In this document: piece by piece, positions 51,862 to 60,923 of the stretch
Numbering within the stretch: position 1 is the stretch's first letter
Layout of the letters: every line of letters starts with the position of its first letter
Assembly (NCBI GenBank): GCA_020741775.1
Contig: DYYG01000047.1
Span: 94,400 to 158,399, forward strand
DNA from: Methylorubrum populi
GTDB taxonomy: Bacteria; Pseudomonadota; Alphaproteobacteria; Rhizobiales; Beijerinckiaceae
Length of the DNA: 64,000 nucleotides
Direction of reading: 5' to 3'
The notes under the pieces: generated by a model
What the model saw: only the letters and a program-made list of their open reading frames with translations
Databases searched by the model: none
What the model was told of the DNA's origin: nothing
Translations under genes and position numbers: made by a program

Positions 51862-52056
51862 TCACGCCGCGGCGTCGTCGAGGACGCGCACGAGATGCGC
51901 GACCTTGCGGATCATGCCCCGCACCGAAGGAGTGTCCTCCAGCTCGGAAACGCGGTGCAGCTTGTTCAGCTTGAGGCCGATCAGCGTCGCACGCTGGGAG
52001 GCCTCGCGGCGGATCGGCGAACCGATCTGCTCGATGCGGACAGTCTTGTTAGCCAT
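51862..52056 (-). CDS. rpmD: 50S ribosomal protein L30
   Basis: This 64-residue protein has the L30 motif [23 protein letters not shown] and [12 protein letters not shown]. It lies between rpsE (12 bp) and rplO (13 bp). L30 binds 23S rRNA on the 50S surface. Confidence 0.97.
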   Translation of the reverse strand: MANKTVRIEQIGSPIRREASQRATLIGLKLNKLHRVSELEDTPSVRGMIRKVAHLVRVLDDAAA

Positions 52057-52068
52057 GCTGCCCTCCCC

Positions 52069-52647
52069 TTACGCGACGGCCGCTTCGGAGGTGTCGGCCG
52101 GGTCGGCATCGCGGCGACGGGCCTGGAGGGCCGACACCTTGAGACCGCGACGGGCCGCGACCGAGCGCGGGCTGTCCTCGTTCTTGAGCGCGTCGAAGGT
52201 GGCGCGCACGAGGTTGTAGGGGTTGGACGAGCCGAGCGACTTGGCGACGACGTCCTGCATGCCGAGCGTCTCGAAGACGGCGCGCATCGGGCCGCCCGCG
52301 ATGATGCCGGTGCCCTGCGGGGCCGCGCGGAGGATCACCTTGCCGGCGCCGTGACGACCGTTGACGTCGTGGTGCAGCGTGCGGCCTTCGCGCAGGCTGA
52401 CACGGATCAGACCACGCTTGGCGGCCTCGGTCGCCTTGCGGATCGCCTCCGGCACCTCACGGGCCTTGCCGTGGCCGAAGCCGACACGGCCCTTCTGGTC
52501 GCCGACGACGACGAGCGCCGCGAAGCCGAAGCGACGGCCACCCTTCACCACCTTGGCGACGCGGTTGATGTGGACGAGCTTGTCCACGAACTCGCTGTCG
52601 CGCTCCTCGCGGTCGTCGCGGCGACGACCCTCGCGTTCACGTGCCAT
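52069..52647 (-). CDS. rpsE: 30S ribosomal protein S5
   Basis: This 192-residue protein has an N-terminal Arg/Glu-rich extension and the S5 core ([21 protein letters not shown], a dsRBD fold; [13 protein letters not shown]). It contributes to mRNA unwinding and decoding accuracy. A 90-bp gap with a strong hairpin separates it from rplR upstream. Confidence 0.98.
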   Translation of the reverse strand: MAREREGRRRDDREERDSEFVDKLVHINRVAKVVKGGRRFGFAALVVVGDQKGRVGFGHGKAREVPEAIRKATEAAKRGLIRVSLREGRTLHHDVNGRHGAGKVILRAAPQGTGIIAGGPMRAVFETLGMQDVVAKSLGSSNPYNLVRATFDALKNEDSPRSVAARRGLKVSALQARRRDADPADTSEAAVA

Positions 52648-52702
52648 ATCAGATTCCTGTTATCTCACTGGCGCGGGCCGAAACGGCCCGCTCGCTCGAT
52701 GG

Positions 52703-52730
52703 TTTTCCTCCCCGCGAACGGGGAGGAAAA
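52703..52730. other. Perfect 12-bp hairpin in the rplR-rpsE gap
   Basis: TTTTCCTCCCCG (52703-52714) pairs perfectly with CGGGGAGGAAAA (52719-52730) around CGAA (TTCG on the minus-strand RNA). The T/A flanks give it a terminator look in both directions. The minus-strand RNA has the A-run on its 3' side, so it more likely affects processing than termination. Confidence 0.65.
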
Positions 52731-52737
52731 AGCATCC

Positions 52738-53100
52738 TCAGAAGTCCAGGCCGCCTTCGCGGGCCGCGTCGGCGAGAGCCTTGACGCGACCGTGGAAGAT
52801 GTAGCCCGAACGGTCGAAGATGACCTTGGTGACGCCGGCCGCCTTGGCGCGCTCGGCGACGAGCTTGCCCACGGCCTCGGCCGCCGCCTTGTCGGCGCCG
52901 GTCTTGAGGCTGGCCTTGAGATCCTTGTCGAGGCTCGAGGCGGCGGCGAGCGTGCGGCCCGCAGCGTCGTCGATGACCTGGACGTAGATCTGCTTGGACG
53001 AGCGGAACACCGACAGCCGCGGACGGCCGTTGGCGGCGGTCCGAAGGGCCCGGCGCACGCGCGCCTTGCGGCGCAGGAGGGCTTCGTTCTTGTTCGACAT
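52738..53100 (-). CDS. rplR: 50S ribosomal protein L18
   Basis: This 120-residue protein has the L18 motif [30 protein letters not shown] and [29 protein letters not shown]18 binds 5S rRNA. It follows rplF by 11 bp. Confidence 0.98.
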   Translation of the reverse strand: MSNKNEALLRRKARVRRALRTAANGRPRLSVFRSSKQIYVQVIDDAAGRTLAAASSLDKDLKASLKTGADKAAAEAVGKLVAERAKAAGVTKVIFDRSGYIFHGRVKALADAAREGGLDF

Positions 53101-53111
53101 GATCGCCCCCC

Positions 53112-53645
53112 TTACTTCTTCTTGCCTTCCTTGCGGAAGATGAATTCGCCAGCGTACTTGACGCCCTTACCCTTATAGGGCTCGGGGCCGCGATACTCGC
53201 GAATCTCTGCCGCCACCTGACCGACGCGCTGCCGGTCGATGCCCGCCACCACGATCTCCGTGGGCTTGGGCGTGGTGATGGTGATCCCGGCCGGGATCTC
53301 GTACTCGATGTCGTGGCTGTAGCCGAGCGACAGCTTGAGCGCCTTGCCGGCCATCGCCGCGCGGTAACCCACGCCGGTGATTTCCAGCTTCTTCTCGAAG
53401 CCCTTGGAGACGCCCTCGACGAGGTTCGCCACCTGGGCCCGCGAGGTGCCCCACAGGGAGCGGGCCTGCTTCGACTGGTCCTTGGGCTGCACCGAGACGG
53501 CACCGTCCTTGAACTCGACGACCACCTGGGGCGGCACCACGAACTGGAGCTCGCCCTTCGAGCCCTTCATCTTCACCGTCTGACCCGTGACCGTGGCGGT
53601 GACGCCGGACGGAACGGGGACGGGCTTCTTGCCTACGCGAGACAT
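53112..53645 (-). CDS. rplF: 50S ribosomal protein L6
   Basis: This 177-residue protein starts [15 protein letters not shown] and ends with [13 protein letters not shown], as L6 does. It lies near the GTPase-associated centre on the 50S subunit. The ATG at 53645 was chosen from family comparison; the upstream frame is not conserved. It lies 16 bp after rpsH. Confidence 0.98.
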   Translation of the reverse strand: MSRVGKKPVPVPSGVTATVTGQTVKMKGSKGELQFVVPPQVVVEFKDGAVSVQPKDQSKQARSLWGTSRAQVANLVEGVSKGFEKKLEITGVGYRAAMAGKALKLSLGYSHDIEYEIPAGITITTPKPTEIVVAGIDRQRVGQVAAEIREYRGPEPYKGKGVKYAGEFIFRKEGKKK

Positions 53646-53661
53646 GTCGCTGTCCTCCGGA

Positions 53662-54057
53662 TCAGAACACCTTGCAGAGCACTTCACCGCCGACGTTGCG
53701 CTCGCGCGCCTCGTGATCGGCCATGACGCCCTGCGGGGTCGAGATGATGGTAACGCCGAGACCGTCGGCGACACGCGGCAGCTCGCCAACCGACGAGTAG
53801 ACGCGGCGGCCGGGCTTCGACACGCGCTTGATCTCCCGGATGACCGGGCGACCGTCATAGTACTTGAGCTCGATCGCGAACTCGGTACGGCCGTTGCCGA
53901 GGTCCGACACCGCGTAGTCGCGGATGTAGCCCTCGGACTTCAGCACGTCGAGAACCGAGGCGCGCAGGCGCGAGCCGGGGGTCTGGACGACGTTGCGGCG
54001 ACGGCTCTGACCGTTGCGGATGCGGGTGAGCATATCACCCACGGGATCGTTCACCAT
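53662..54057 (-). CDS. rpsH: 30S ribosomal protein S8
   Basis: This 131-residue protein starts [17 protein letters not shown] and ends with [27 protein letters not shown]8 binds the central domain of 16S rRNA; in E. coli it also represses the spc operon at the rplE message. No such site was identified here. It lies 12 bp after rpsN. Confidence 0.98.
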   Translation of the reverse strand: MVNDPVGDMLTRIRNGQSRRRNVVQTPGSRLRASVLDVLKSEGYIRDYAVSDLGNGRTEFAIELKYYDGRPVIREIKRVSKPGRRVYSSVGELPRVADGLGVTIISTPQGVMADHEARERNVGGEVLCKVF

Positions 54058-54069
54058 GGATGCCTCCCC

Positions 54070-54375
54070 TTACCAGCTGGACTTCACGAGGCCGGGGATC
54101 AGACCCCGGTTGCCGAGCTCGCGCAGAGCGACGCGCGAGATGCCGAGCTTGCGGTAGTAGGCCCGCGGACGGCCGGTCATCTCGCAGCGGTTGCGGATGC
54201 GGGTGGCCGACGAATTGCGCGGCAGTTCCGCCAGCTTGAGGCGCGCCTCGAAGCGCTCCTCCATCTCGCGGGACTCGTCGTTGGCGATGGCAAGGAGGGC
54301 CTTACGCTTCTCAGCGAAGCGCTTCACCAGCTCCTTGCGGTGGTTGTTCTTTTCGACTGAGCTTTTCTTAGCCAT
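54070..54375 (-). CDS. rpsN: 30S ribosomal protein S14 (zinc-independent form)
   Basis: This 101-residue protein ends [20 protein letters not shown], without C-x-x-C pairs, so it is the C-minus form that needs no zinc. It lies in the 30S head. It follows rplE by 41 bp. Confidence 0.98.
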   Translation of the reverse strand: MAKKSSVEKNNHRKELVKRFAEKRKALLAIANDESREMEERFEARLKLAELPRNSSATRIRNRCEMTGRPRAYYRKLGISRVALRELGNRGLIPGLVKSSW

Positions 54376-54416
54376 GTCTTTCTCCAGTGTCCGCGTCTAA
54401 GCGACGTTGCCGCCGC

Positions 54417-54983
54417 TTACTGCCGGAACGGGAATTTGAAGTGGGCGAGGAGAGCCTTGGCTTCTTCGTCCGTGGTGGCGCTCGTCTGGACGACGATGTC
54501 CATGCCCCAGGTCTGCTCCGCCTTGTCGTAGGAGATTTCCGGGAACACGAGGTGCTCCTTGAGGCCCATGGCATAGTTGCCGCGGCCGTCGAAGGAACGC
54601 GGGTTCAGGCCGCGGAAGTCACGCACGCGCGGCAGCGCGATGGTGATCAGGCGATCCATGAACTCGTACATGCGGGCCTTGCGAAGGGTCACCTTGCAGC
54701 CGATCGGCATGCCCTCGCGGACCTTGAAGGTCGCGATCGCCTTGCGGGCGCGGGTGATGACCGGCTTCTGGCCGGCGATGAGGGCGAGATCGCCCGCAGC
54801 CACCGAAGCCTTCTTCGAATCGGCGGTGGACTCGCCGACGCCCATGTTGATGACGATCTTCTCGATCTGCGGGACCTGCATCGGGTTCTTGTACCCGAAC
54901 TGCTCGATCAGCTTCTGCCGGACGACCTCGTCGTAATGCTTGCGCAGACGCGGGGTGTAGGCGTTCTTGTCGGCCTCAGCCAT
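54417..54983 (-). CDS. rplE: 50S ribosomal protein L5
   Basis: This 188-residue protein starts [13 protein letters not shown] and has [25 protein letters not shown] and [11 protein letters not shown]5 binds 5S rRNA and contacts the P-site tRNA. The ATG at 54983 overlaps the rplX stop by 8 bp. Confidence 0.98.
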   Translation of the reverse strand: MAEADKNAYTPRLRKHYDEVVRQKLIEQFGYKNPMQVPQIEKIVINMGVGESTADSKKASVAAGDLALIAGQKPVITRARKAIATFKVREGMPIGCKVTLRKARMYEFMDRLITIALPRVRDFRGLNPRSFDGRGNYAMGLKEHLVFPEISYDKAEQTWGMDIVVQTSATTDEEAKALLAHFKFPFRQ

Positions 54984-55290
54984 CGATCTGATCCCCCGTG
55001 GTCTTGGCGAACCGGACCTTGCGCCCGTCGTCGAGGATGCGGAACCCAACACGGGTCGGCTTGCCGTTGGCGTCGGCCACCGCGATGTTGGACAGGTGGA
55101 TGGCAGCCTCCTTGGAGATGATGCCGCCTTCCTGGTTCTGGGACTGGCGCTGGTGCTTCTTCACCAGGTTGATGCCGCGAACGAGGGCCTTCTCCTCCTT
55201 CGGCATGACCTGGATGACCTCGCCGGAGCGACCCGAGTCGCGACCGGTGAGAACGACGACCGTGTCGCCCTTCTTGATCTTGGCGGCCAT
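54976..55290 (-). CDS. rplX: 50S ribosomal protein L24
   Basis: This 104-residue protein starts [25 protein letters not shown], a KOW motif. L24 starts 50S assembly. The ATG at 55290 shares one base with the rplN stop (TGATG); a GTG three bases upstream is less likely. Confidence 0.97.
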   Translation of the reverse strand: MAAKIKKGDTVVVLTGRDSGRSGEVIQVMPKEEKALVRGINLVKKHQRQSQNQEGGIISKEAAIHLSNIAVADANGKPTRVGFRILDDGRKVRFAKTTGDQIDG

Positions 55291-55658
55291 CACAGCACCT
55301 CAGGAGCGAGCGAGATGATCTTCATGTGGTTGCGGGCGCGCAGCTCGCGCGGCACCGGCCCGAAGATACGGGTGCCGACCGGCTCCTTCTGATTGTTGAT
55401 CAGAACGGCGGCGTTCTTGTCGAAGCGGATCACCGAACCGTCGGCGCGCTTCACGTCCTTGGCCGTGCGCACGACGACCGCCTTCATGACGTCGCCCTTC
55501 TTCACGCGGCCGCGCGGGATCGCCTCCTTGACGGAGACGACGATGATGTCGCCGACGCCGGCATATTTGCGCTTCGACCCGCCGAGCACCTTGATGCACA
55601 TCACGCGGCGCGCACCCGAATTGTCGGCGACGTCCAGATTCGTCTGCATCTGGATCAC
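55290..55658 (-). CDS. rplN: 50S ribosomal protein L14
   Basis: This 122-residue protein starts at a GTG (55658) giving (M)[21 protein letters not shown], the exact L14 N-terminus, after AAGGAAAGG. L14 forms inter-subunit bridges and binds assembly factors. It is the first gene of the spc segment here because the TadE/TadG insertion separates it from rpsQ, so it needs its own promoter in 55659-56328. Confidence 0.98.
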   Translation of the reverse strand: MIQMQTNLDVADNSGARRVMCIKVLGGSKRKYAGVGDIIVVSVKEAIPRGRVKKGDVMKAVVVRTAKDVKRADGSVIRFDKNAAVLINNQKEPVGTRIFGPVPRELRARNHMKIISLAPEVL

Positions 55659-56328
55659 GAGAGTGACCTTTCCTTGTTTCAAGCGGGTTTCCGCACGCGG
55701 GCGGTATTGCCCGGCGGACGACGCCTGATGGGGATCTGACGTCCCCGGATGTAACGAACCGCGCAAACGGCACTTCTCAGTGCCGGCGCGGTCACCGCGT
55801 ACGAAAGGAGTGCGAACACCCCAAGGACTGTCGCGAAGGTCGGTCCGGTACTATGGACCGACGCGGATTGCAAGGCATGACGTGGCGCGCGGCATCATTT
55901 TCGTCGCCCCTCCCGTCACGGCCAGAGAGAAGCGTGATGCCGGTTCATGGTCCCGACGCGCCGCGCGAGAACAAGCCGCGTCGTCAGCGTCTTGGGCGAG
56001 GCGCGGGCACCGTCGGTTCAGTCTCCGCCTCCGTAGCGCCAGCGATTCGGCCGGGTCTCCTACGGGATCCCTATCTCTCGTTCGCTGTCACAGGGCCGGG
56101 AAAGCACCGGGATCCCATCGCCACGGAGTTCGGGCCGGTCCCGGCCGCTTTTCGGAAACGTCGCGCCTTCAGCCGCCGAACAAAGCAGACGGATCTTCGT
56201 GAGGAGCAGATCGGCCCGCGACGCCGCAAGATTGGAAACTCATTTCCGAAGCTTGAGAGATGGGAAGTTAGCAAATTCGCTGCCAATCATGACAAGCATC
56301 TAAGTCATCGACAATAACGGTACACGCC
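55659..56328. other. 670-bp region between rplN and the TadE-like gene, promoter-bearing
   Basis: The two genes are divergent, so both promoters must be here. No convincing gene was seen. Notable structures are a CGGCACT/AGTGCCG hairpin (55768-55785, similar to one after rpoA) and a perfect inverted repeat GTCGGTCC/GGACCGAC (55839-55862). TTGCAA (minus strand, 55873-55868) could be a -35 for rplN, with no strong -10. The region near 56230-56330 becomes AT-rich toward the TadE-like gene. Confidence 0.5.
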
Positions 56329-56793
56329 ATGAGGCACGTGCTATCACGCTATTTTATATCAAATTTTCTCAGAATAAATTCGTCATTCGCTCGAGACAAT
56401 CGAGGAGCAATCGCCATTGAATTTGCCCTACTGGGCCCGCTATTGATGCTCCTGATGCTCAATATCCTGATCGGAGGAATTTATCTCGGAGCATTCCATA
56501 AACTCCAGCACGTGACGGCACAGGCTGCCCGTGCCTCGATCGCCGGCATGAATGCAGGTGAGCGATTGATTTTGGTGAAACAGACTCTCGACTTAGCCTT
56601 GCAGGACGGCGTTTTGCTGCGCCCCTCCGCCATCAGCATTTCCGTCGAGACCCTCTCGAACCAGCAGGACCACTATCGCGTCAGCCTGACCTACGACACG
56701 CGGAGCCTCGGGCTGATGCGGCTTCCGGGGATCGCGACCTTCATCCCCGAGACGCTCACCAGTTCCTACGACGTCCGTCACGGAGGGCTGTGA
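56329..56793 (+). CDS. TadE-like pilus/pseudopilin assembly protein
   Basis: This 154-residue protein has R-G-A-I-A-I-E-F-A-L-L-G-P-L-L-M-L-L-M-L, the TadE signature with a conserved glutamate in a prepilin-like N-terminal helix after a cationic segment. TadE-type proteins are processed by a prepilin peptidase and help assemble Flp-type pili. The first 90 bp of the gene are clearly more AT-rich than its neighbours. Its stop overlaps the TadG-like start (TGATG). It is transcribed against the ribosomal genes. Confidence 0.88.
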   Translation: MRHVLSRYFISNFLRINSSFARDNRGAIAIEFALLGPLLMLLMLNILIGGIYLGAFHKLQHVTAQAARASIAGMNAGERLILVKQTLDLALQDGVLLRPSAISISVETLSNQQDHYRVSLTYDTRSLGLMRLPGIATFIPETLTSSYDVRHGGL

Positions 56794-58439
56794 TGGGCCT
56801 TCGTTCCGATCAGCGCGGATCGGTCACCGTCGTCACCGCTCTGGCCGCCACATCTCTGCTCGGGGCAGCCGCGATCGGGCTCGACCTCAGTGTCGTCTAT
56901 AGCGCCCAGCGGCGGGCTCAAGGGGCGGCCGACCTCGCCGCGATCAGCGCCGCCAGCGATCCGTCCGTGGCGGATGCGGCCGCCAAGCTGTCCTTGGCCG
57001 CCAACGGCTATCCCGACTCGACACGCATCGGTGTGCAGGCCGGCTCCTTCCTGCGGGACGTCTCGATCGCCAGCGACAAGCGGTTCACGCCCGGCGGGGC
57101 TTCACCCAATGCCGTGCGCGTCAGCCTCACGGCGCCGGTCCGGCTGACCTTCGGGAGGGTTCTCGGGCTTCCGGCGACCTACGACGTGGCGGTGACCAGC
57201 ACCGCCGCCAATACCCGCTTCGCAGCCTTCAGCATCGGGTCCGGCGCCGCCTCCCTCAATGCCGGTATCGCCAATGCCGTGTTGGGAAGCATGCTCGGCA
57301 CCACGCTCTCGCTGAGTGCCCTGGATTACGATGCCCTGCTCTCGGCCCGTCTCGACGCCTTCCGCTTTCTCGACGCCCTCGCCACCGACCTCAACCTCAC
57401 TGCCGCGACCTATACCGACATCCTGACCGCCGGCGTCACTCCGGGTCAGATCGCCGGCGCCCTTGCCGGCGCCCTTGCCAGCACCGCCGCCGCAACGAAT
57501 GCGAGCACCGCACTCCGGAGCCTGACAAAGGCGCTGAAACGCAGCACGGACCGCATCCCGCTGCGCGACATCGTCGATCTCGGTGACGCCGCCCTCCTCT
57601 CGCCCGACCGCGGCAGCAGCGGCCCGGCGATCCGCCTGTTCGACATCGTCTCGGCTATGGCGGCCATTGCCAACGGCGACCGGCAGGTCTCGGTCGATCT
57701 CGGCCTCAGCCTGCCCGGTCTCCTCGGCACCCGTCTCACTCTGGCGGTGGGCGAGCAGCGCTCCTCATCCGGCTGGGTGTCGCCAGGGAGCGCGCGGGCA
57801 ACGCTGCGCACGGGTCAGGTCCGCCTGCTGATCGAGACGCAGCTCAAGGCACCGCTCAACCTGGGAACGCTGTCGCTGCCTCTCTATGTCGAGGCCGCGA
57901 TGGGGCAGGCCTCCCTGAGGGGTGTCAGCTGCGGCGGGGCCGGCGGCAACGGGCGGCGGGTCGATCTCGACGTCCAGCCCGGCCTCGTCAGTCTCGCGAT
58001 CGGAGAGGTCGGCCCCGCGAGTTTCTCGACGAAGACGCCGCCGCCGGCCCTCACGGAGCCGGCCGACCTCCTTCGCCTTCCCCTGCTCGGACTCGCCATT
58101 CGCGCGAGCGCCCAGAGCCGTATCGGATCGACCTACGCCCAGCGGGTCAGTTTCAGCGAGGATGACATTTCCCGGCACCGCGAACGGACGGTGTCGACCA
58201 CCGGTCTGCTGAGCTCCGCGACGGGCAGTCTGCTCGGTTCCCTGAACCTTGAGATCAATGGGGCGGGTGCGCTGCTCCTGCCGACGCTGCGCCCTTTGCT
58301 GATCACCACCCTGTCGGCCGTCGCTCCCGCCCTCGACACCGTTCTCGACGGAACCCTGCGGACTCTCGGGGTGCAACTCGGGACCGTCACCGCGACCGCG
58401 GAGGGCGCACGCTGCGAACAGGCGGTTCTGGTTCAATAG
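56793..58439 (+). CDS. TadG-like pilus assembly protein
   Basis: This 548-residue protein has the Tad-assembly N-terminus (D-Q-R-G-S-V-T-V-V-T-A-L-A-A-T-S-L-L-G-A-A-A-I-G-L-D-L-S-V-V-Y-S-A-Q-R-R-A-Q), with one membrane helix. A large exported domain follows, rich in Ala, Leu, Ser and Thr, with a short internal repeat (A-G-A-L-A-G-A-L-A). No von Willebrand A motif is obvious. It forms a coupled pair with the TadE-like gene; the other tad/cpa genes are absent from this window. A bidirectional terminator follows. Confidence 0.85.
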   Translation: MGLRSDQRGSVTVVTALAATSLLGAAAIGLDLSVVYSAQRRAQGAADLAAISAASDPSVADAAAKLSLAANGYPDSTRIGVQAGSFLRDVSIASDKRFTPGGASPNAVRVSLTAPVRLTFGRVLGLPATYDVAVTSTAANTRFAAFSIGSGAASLNAGIANAVLGSMLGTTLSLSALDYDALLSARLDAFRFLDALATDLNLTAATYTDILTAGVTPGQIAGALAGALASTAAATNASTALRSLTKALKRSTDRIPLRDIVDLGDAALLSPDRGSSGPAIRLFDIVSAMAAIANGDRQVSVDLGLSLPGLLGTRLTLAVGEQRSSSGWVSPGSARATLRTGQVRLLIETQLKAPLNLGTLSLPLYVEAAMGQASLRGVSCGGAGGNGRRVDLDVQPGLVSLAIGEVGPASFSTKTPPPALTEPADLLRLPLLGLAIRASAQSRIGSTYAQRVSFSEDDISRHRERTVSTTGLLSSATGSLLGSLNLEINGAGALLLPTLRPLLITTLSAVAPALDTVLDGTLRTLGVQLGTVTATAEGARCEQAVLVQ

Positions 58440-58491
58440 GACGGCTGTGGCGACCGGCGGCGCCATGATCGCTTTCGGGCTTCCACAAACG

Positions 58492-58526
58492 AAAACGGGC
58501 GCGAGATCAGCTCTCGCGCCCGTTTT
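58492..58526. terminator. Bidirectional terminator between the TadG-like gene and rpsQ
   Basis: AAAACGGGCGCGAGA (58492-58506) and TCTCGCGCCCGTTTT (58512-58526) are perfect 15-bp arms around TCAGC. It gives a U-run on both strands, so it ends the plus-strand TadE/TadG unit and the minus-strand S10 unit after rpsQ (stop at 58548). Confidence 0.92.
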
Positions 58527-58547
58527 CAGATGTTCCTTGAGAAGAAC

Positions 58548-58814
58548 TCAGGCCGCCGTGCCGGCTGCCTCGGCCGCAGCCGCCTGATCCTCGACCAGCT
58601 TCCAGGTCTTGGTCTTGGAATAGGGGCGGGACTCTTCGATGAACACCGTCTGGCCGATCTTGGCCACGTTGCCCTCGTCATGGGCATGGTAGTTCTTCGA
58701 ACGGCGCACCGTCTTCTTCATCACCGGGTGGGTGAAGCGCCGCTCCACCTTCACGACGATGGTCTTATCCGTCTTGTCGCTAACGACGACGCCCTGAAGG
58801 ACGCGCTTGGGCAT
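58548..58814 (-). CDS. rpsQ: 30S ribosomal protein S17
   Basis: This 88-residue protein starts [26 protein letters not shown] and contains Y-H-A-H-D-E. It is a primary 16S rRNA binder. Here it is the last gene of the S10 segment and is followed after 21 bp by a strong terminator, instead of by rplN. The ATG at 58814 was chosen from the family N-terminus. Confidence 0.98.
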   Translation of the reverse strand: MPKRVLQGVVVSDKTDKTIVVKVERRFTHPVMKKTVRRSKNYHAHDEGNVAKIGQTVFIEESRPYSKTKTWKLVEDQAAAAEAAGTAA

Positions 58815-58824
58815 GGGAACCTCC

Positions 58825-59040
58825 TCAGGCCTTGGCCGCGTCCAGCGTCTTCTGACGCTGCAGCGTGCGGACACGGGCGATGTCGCGCCGGACCTCGCGG
58901 ACGCGGGCGACGTTCTCGAGCTGTCCCGTCGCGCCCTGGAAGCGCAGGTTGAACTGCTCCTTCTTCAGGTTGACGAGCTCGTCGGTAAGCTGATCCGCCG
59001 ACATCGCGCGCAGATCAGACAGTCTCTGGTCGGACTTCAT
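58825..59040 (-). CDS. rpmC: 50S ribosomal protein L29
   Basis: This 71-residue helical hairpin protein starts [14 protein letters not shown] and has [19 protein letters not shown], the L29 motif. It lies by the tunnel exit. It lies between rplP (14 bp) and rpsQ (10 bp). Confidence 0.98.
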   Translation of the reverse strand: MKSDQRLSDLRAMSADQLTDELVNLKKEQFNLRFQGATGQLENVARVREVRRDIARVRTLQRQKTLDAAKA

Positions 59041-59054
59041 GATCCTTCTTCCTA

Positions 59055-59468
59055 TCAATCGGCGATGCGCTGAATGACGCGCGTGCGCACCGGCAGCTTC
59101 GCGGCACCGAGGCGCAGGGCCTCACGGGCGATGTCTTCGGCGACGCCATCGACCTCGAACATGATGCGGCCGGGATGGACGCGGGCCGCCCAATATTCCG
59201 GCGCGCCCTTACCGGAGCCCATGCGGACTTCGGTGGGCTTGGCGGTGACGGGGAGATCCGGGAACACCCGGATCCAGACCCGGCCCTGACGCTTCATCTC
59301 GCGGGTGATCGCGCGGCGGGCCGCCTCGATCTGGCGCGCGGTGATGCGCTCGGGCTCCAGGCACTTGAGGCCGAACTGGCCGAAGTTCAGCTCAAAGCCG
59401 CCCTTGGCCGCGCCATGGATGCGCCCCTTGAACTGCTTACGGAACTTGGTCTTCTTGGGTTGCAGCAT
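59055..59468 (-). CDS. rplP: 50S ribosomal protein L16
   Basis: This 137-residue protein starts [16 protein letters not shown] and contains [15 protein letters not shown] and [16 protein letters not shown]16 lies at the A-site tRNA elbow. It follows rpsC by 32 bp. Confidence 0.98.
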   Translation of the reverse strand: MLQPKKTKFRKQFKGRIHGAAKGGFELNFGQFGLKCLEPERITARQIEAARRAITREMKRQGRVWIRVFPDLPVTAKPTEVRMGSGKGAPEYWAARVHPGRIMFEVDGVAEDIAREALRLGAAKLPVRTRVIQRIAD

Positions 59469-59500
59469 GGCAGCCTCTCATATGCTTCAGGTGGCTGCGA

Positions 59501-60244
59501 TCACGCGTTGGCGTGATCGCGGCGACCCTCGCGGCCGCCCTCGCGATCGCGCTCACGACGTCCGCCGGAGCGGCCGCCCTCTTCCTGAGCGCGCTTGTCC
59601 TGCGCCATCGGGTCGTGCTCGAGGATCTCGCCCTTGAACACCCACACCTTGATGCCACAGGTGCCGTAGGTCGTGAACGCCGTGGCGGTGCCGTAATCGA
59701 CGTCCGCGCGCAGCGTGTGCAGCGGAACGCGGCCCTCACGGTACCACTCGGTGCGGGCGATCTCCGCGCCGCCGAGACGGCCGGCGCAGTTGATGCGGAT
59801 GCCCTCGGCGCCGAGACGCATCGCCGACTGCACGGCGCGCTTCATGGCGCGACGGAAGGCGACGCGGCGCTCGAGCTGCTGAGCGATCGACTCGGCGACC
59901 AGCGTCGCGTCGACCTCAGGCTTGCGCACCTCGACGATGTTGATCGTCACGTCGGCCTTGGTCATCGTGCCGACGAGCTTGCGCAGCTTCTCGATGTCCG
60001 CGCCCTTCTTGCCGATCACCACGCCCGGACGACCCGAGTGGATGGTGACGCGGCACTTCCGGTGCGGGCGCTCGATGACGATCTTCGAGACGGCGGCCTG
60101 CTTGAGCTGCTTCATGAGGGCGGCACGGATGGCCACGTCCTCATGCATCAGCTTGGCGTACTCGCCCTTCTCGGCGAACCAGCGGGAATCCCAGGTCCGG
60201 TTGATGCCGAGACGCAGGCCGATCGGATTGATCTTCTGACCCAT
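59501..60244 (-). CDS. rpsC: 30S ribosomal protein S3
   Basis: This 247-residue protein starts [16 protein letters not shown] domain follows ([14 protein letters not shown]), then the S3 C-terminal core. The last part is an Arg/Glu/Gly-rich tail typical of alphaproteobacteria. It is part of the mRNA entry site. It lies 10 bp after rplV. Confidence 0.98.
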   Translation of the reverse strand: MGQKINPIGLRLGINRTWDSRWFAEKGEYAKLMHEDVAIRAALMKQLKQAAVSKIVIERPHRKCRVTIHSGRPGVVIGKKGADIEKLRKLVGTMTKADVTINIVEVRKPEVDATLVAESIAQQLERRVAFRRAMKRAVQSAMRLGAEGIRINCAGRLGGAEIARTEWYREGRVPLHTLRADVDYGTATAFTTYGTCGIKVWVFKGEILEHDPMAQDKRAQEEGGRSGGRRERDREGGREGRRDHANA

Positions 60245-60254
60245 CGGTAACTCC

Positions 60255-60638
60255 TCAGGCCGCTTCAGCGCGCACTTCGCGAACCACGATCGTGAGGTTC
60301 GAGAAGGGCTTCAGGATGCGCGCGCCGCGACCGCGGGCACGGGCGTGGAAGCGCTTGAGCACCAGCGCCTTGCCAACGAAGGCCTGGGACACGACGAGAT
60401 CGTCCACGTCCAGGTCGTGGTTGTTCTCGGCGTTGGCGATCGCGCTCTCCAGGCACTTCTTCACATCGCGGGCGATGCGCTTGCGGGAGAACTCGAGGTC
60501 GGCAAGGGCCGTATCGACCTTCTTGCCGCGGATCAGCGCCGCCACGAGGTTGAGCTTCTGGGGCGACACGCGGAGCATCCGCGCGACGGCCTTCGCCTCG
60601 TTCTCGGGGAGCGCGCGGGGGGTGGCAGGCTTGCCCAT
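60255..60638 (-). CDS. rplV: 50S ribosomal protein L22
   Basis: This 127-residue protein starts [30 protein letters not shown] and contains [10 protein letters not shown], the loop that lines the peptide exit tunnel. The ATG at 60638 gives the family N-terminus, one base after the rpsS stop. Confidence 0.98.
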   Translation of the reverse strand: MGKPATPRALPENEAKAVARMLRVSPQKLNLVAALIRGKKVDTALADLEFSRKRIARDVKKCLESAIANAENNHDLDVDDLVVSQAFVGKALVLKRFHARARGRGARILKPFSNLTIVVREVRAEAA

Positions 60639-60639
60639 C

Positions 60640-60918
60640 TCAGCGCCTCTTGGCCTTCTTGTCGGCCGCGTGACCGGGGAAGGTGCGGGTCGGCGAGAAC
60701 TCGCCGAACTTGTGACCGACCATCTCCTCGGTGACGTAGACCGGGATATGCTTGTGTCCGTTATGCACACCGAAGGTGATGCCAACGAACTGCGGAAGGA
60801 TCGTGGAGCGGCGGCTCCAGATCTTGACGACCTCGTTGCGGCTGGAGCCGCGGGCGGCGTCGGCCTTCTTCAGGAGGTAGCCGTCGACGAACGGCCCTTT
60901 CCAGAGGGAACGTGCCAT
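60640..60918 (-). CDS. rpsS: 30S ribosomal protein S19
   Basis: This 92-residue protein starts [18 protein letters not shown] and contains [16 protein letters not shown]. It lies in the 30S head beside S13. It lies 5 bp after rplB. Confidence 0.98.
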   Translation of the reverse strand: MARSLWKGPFVDGYLLKKADAARGSSRNEVVKIWSRRSTILPQFVGITFGVHNGHKHIPVYVTEEMVGHKFGEFSPTRTFPGHAADKKAKRR

Positions 60919-60923
60919 GGCTG

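Noticed and set aside
55780..56317. Plus-strand frames upstream of the TadE-like gene
   Set aside because: They are Arg/Ser-rich, lack ribosome-binding sites and cross inverted repeats; more likely leader and promoter DNA.
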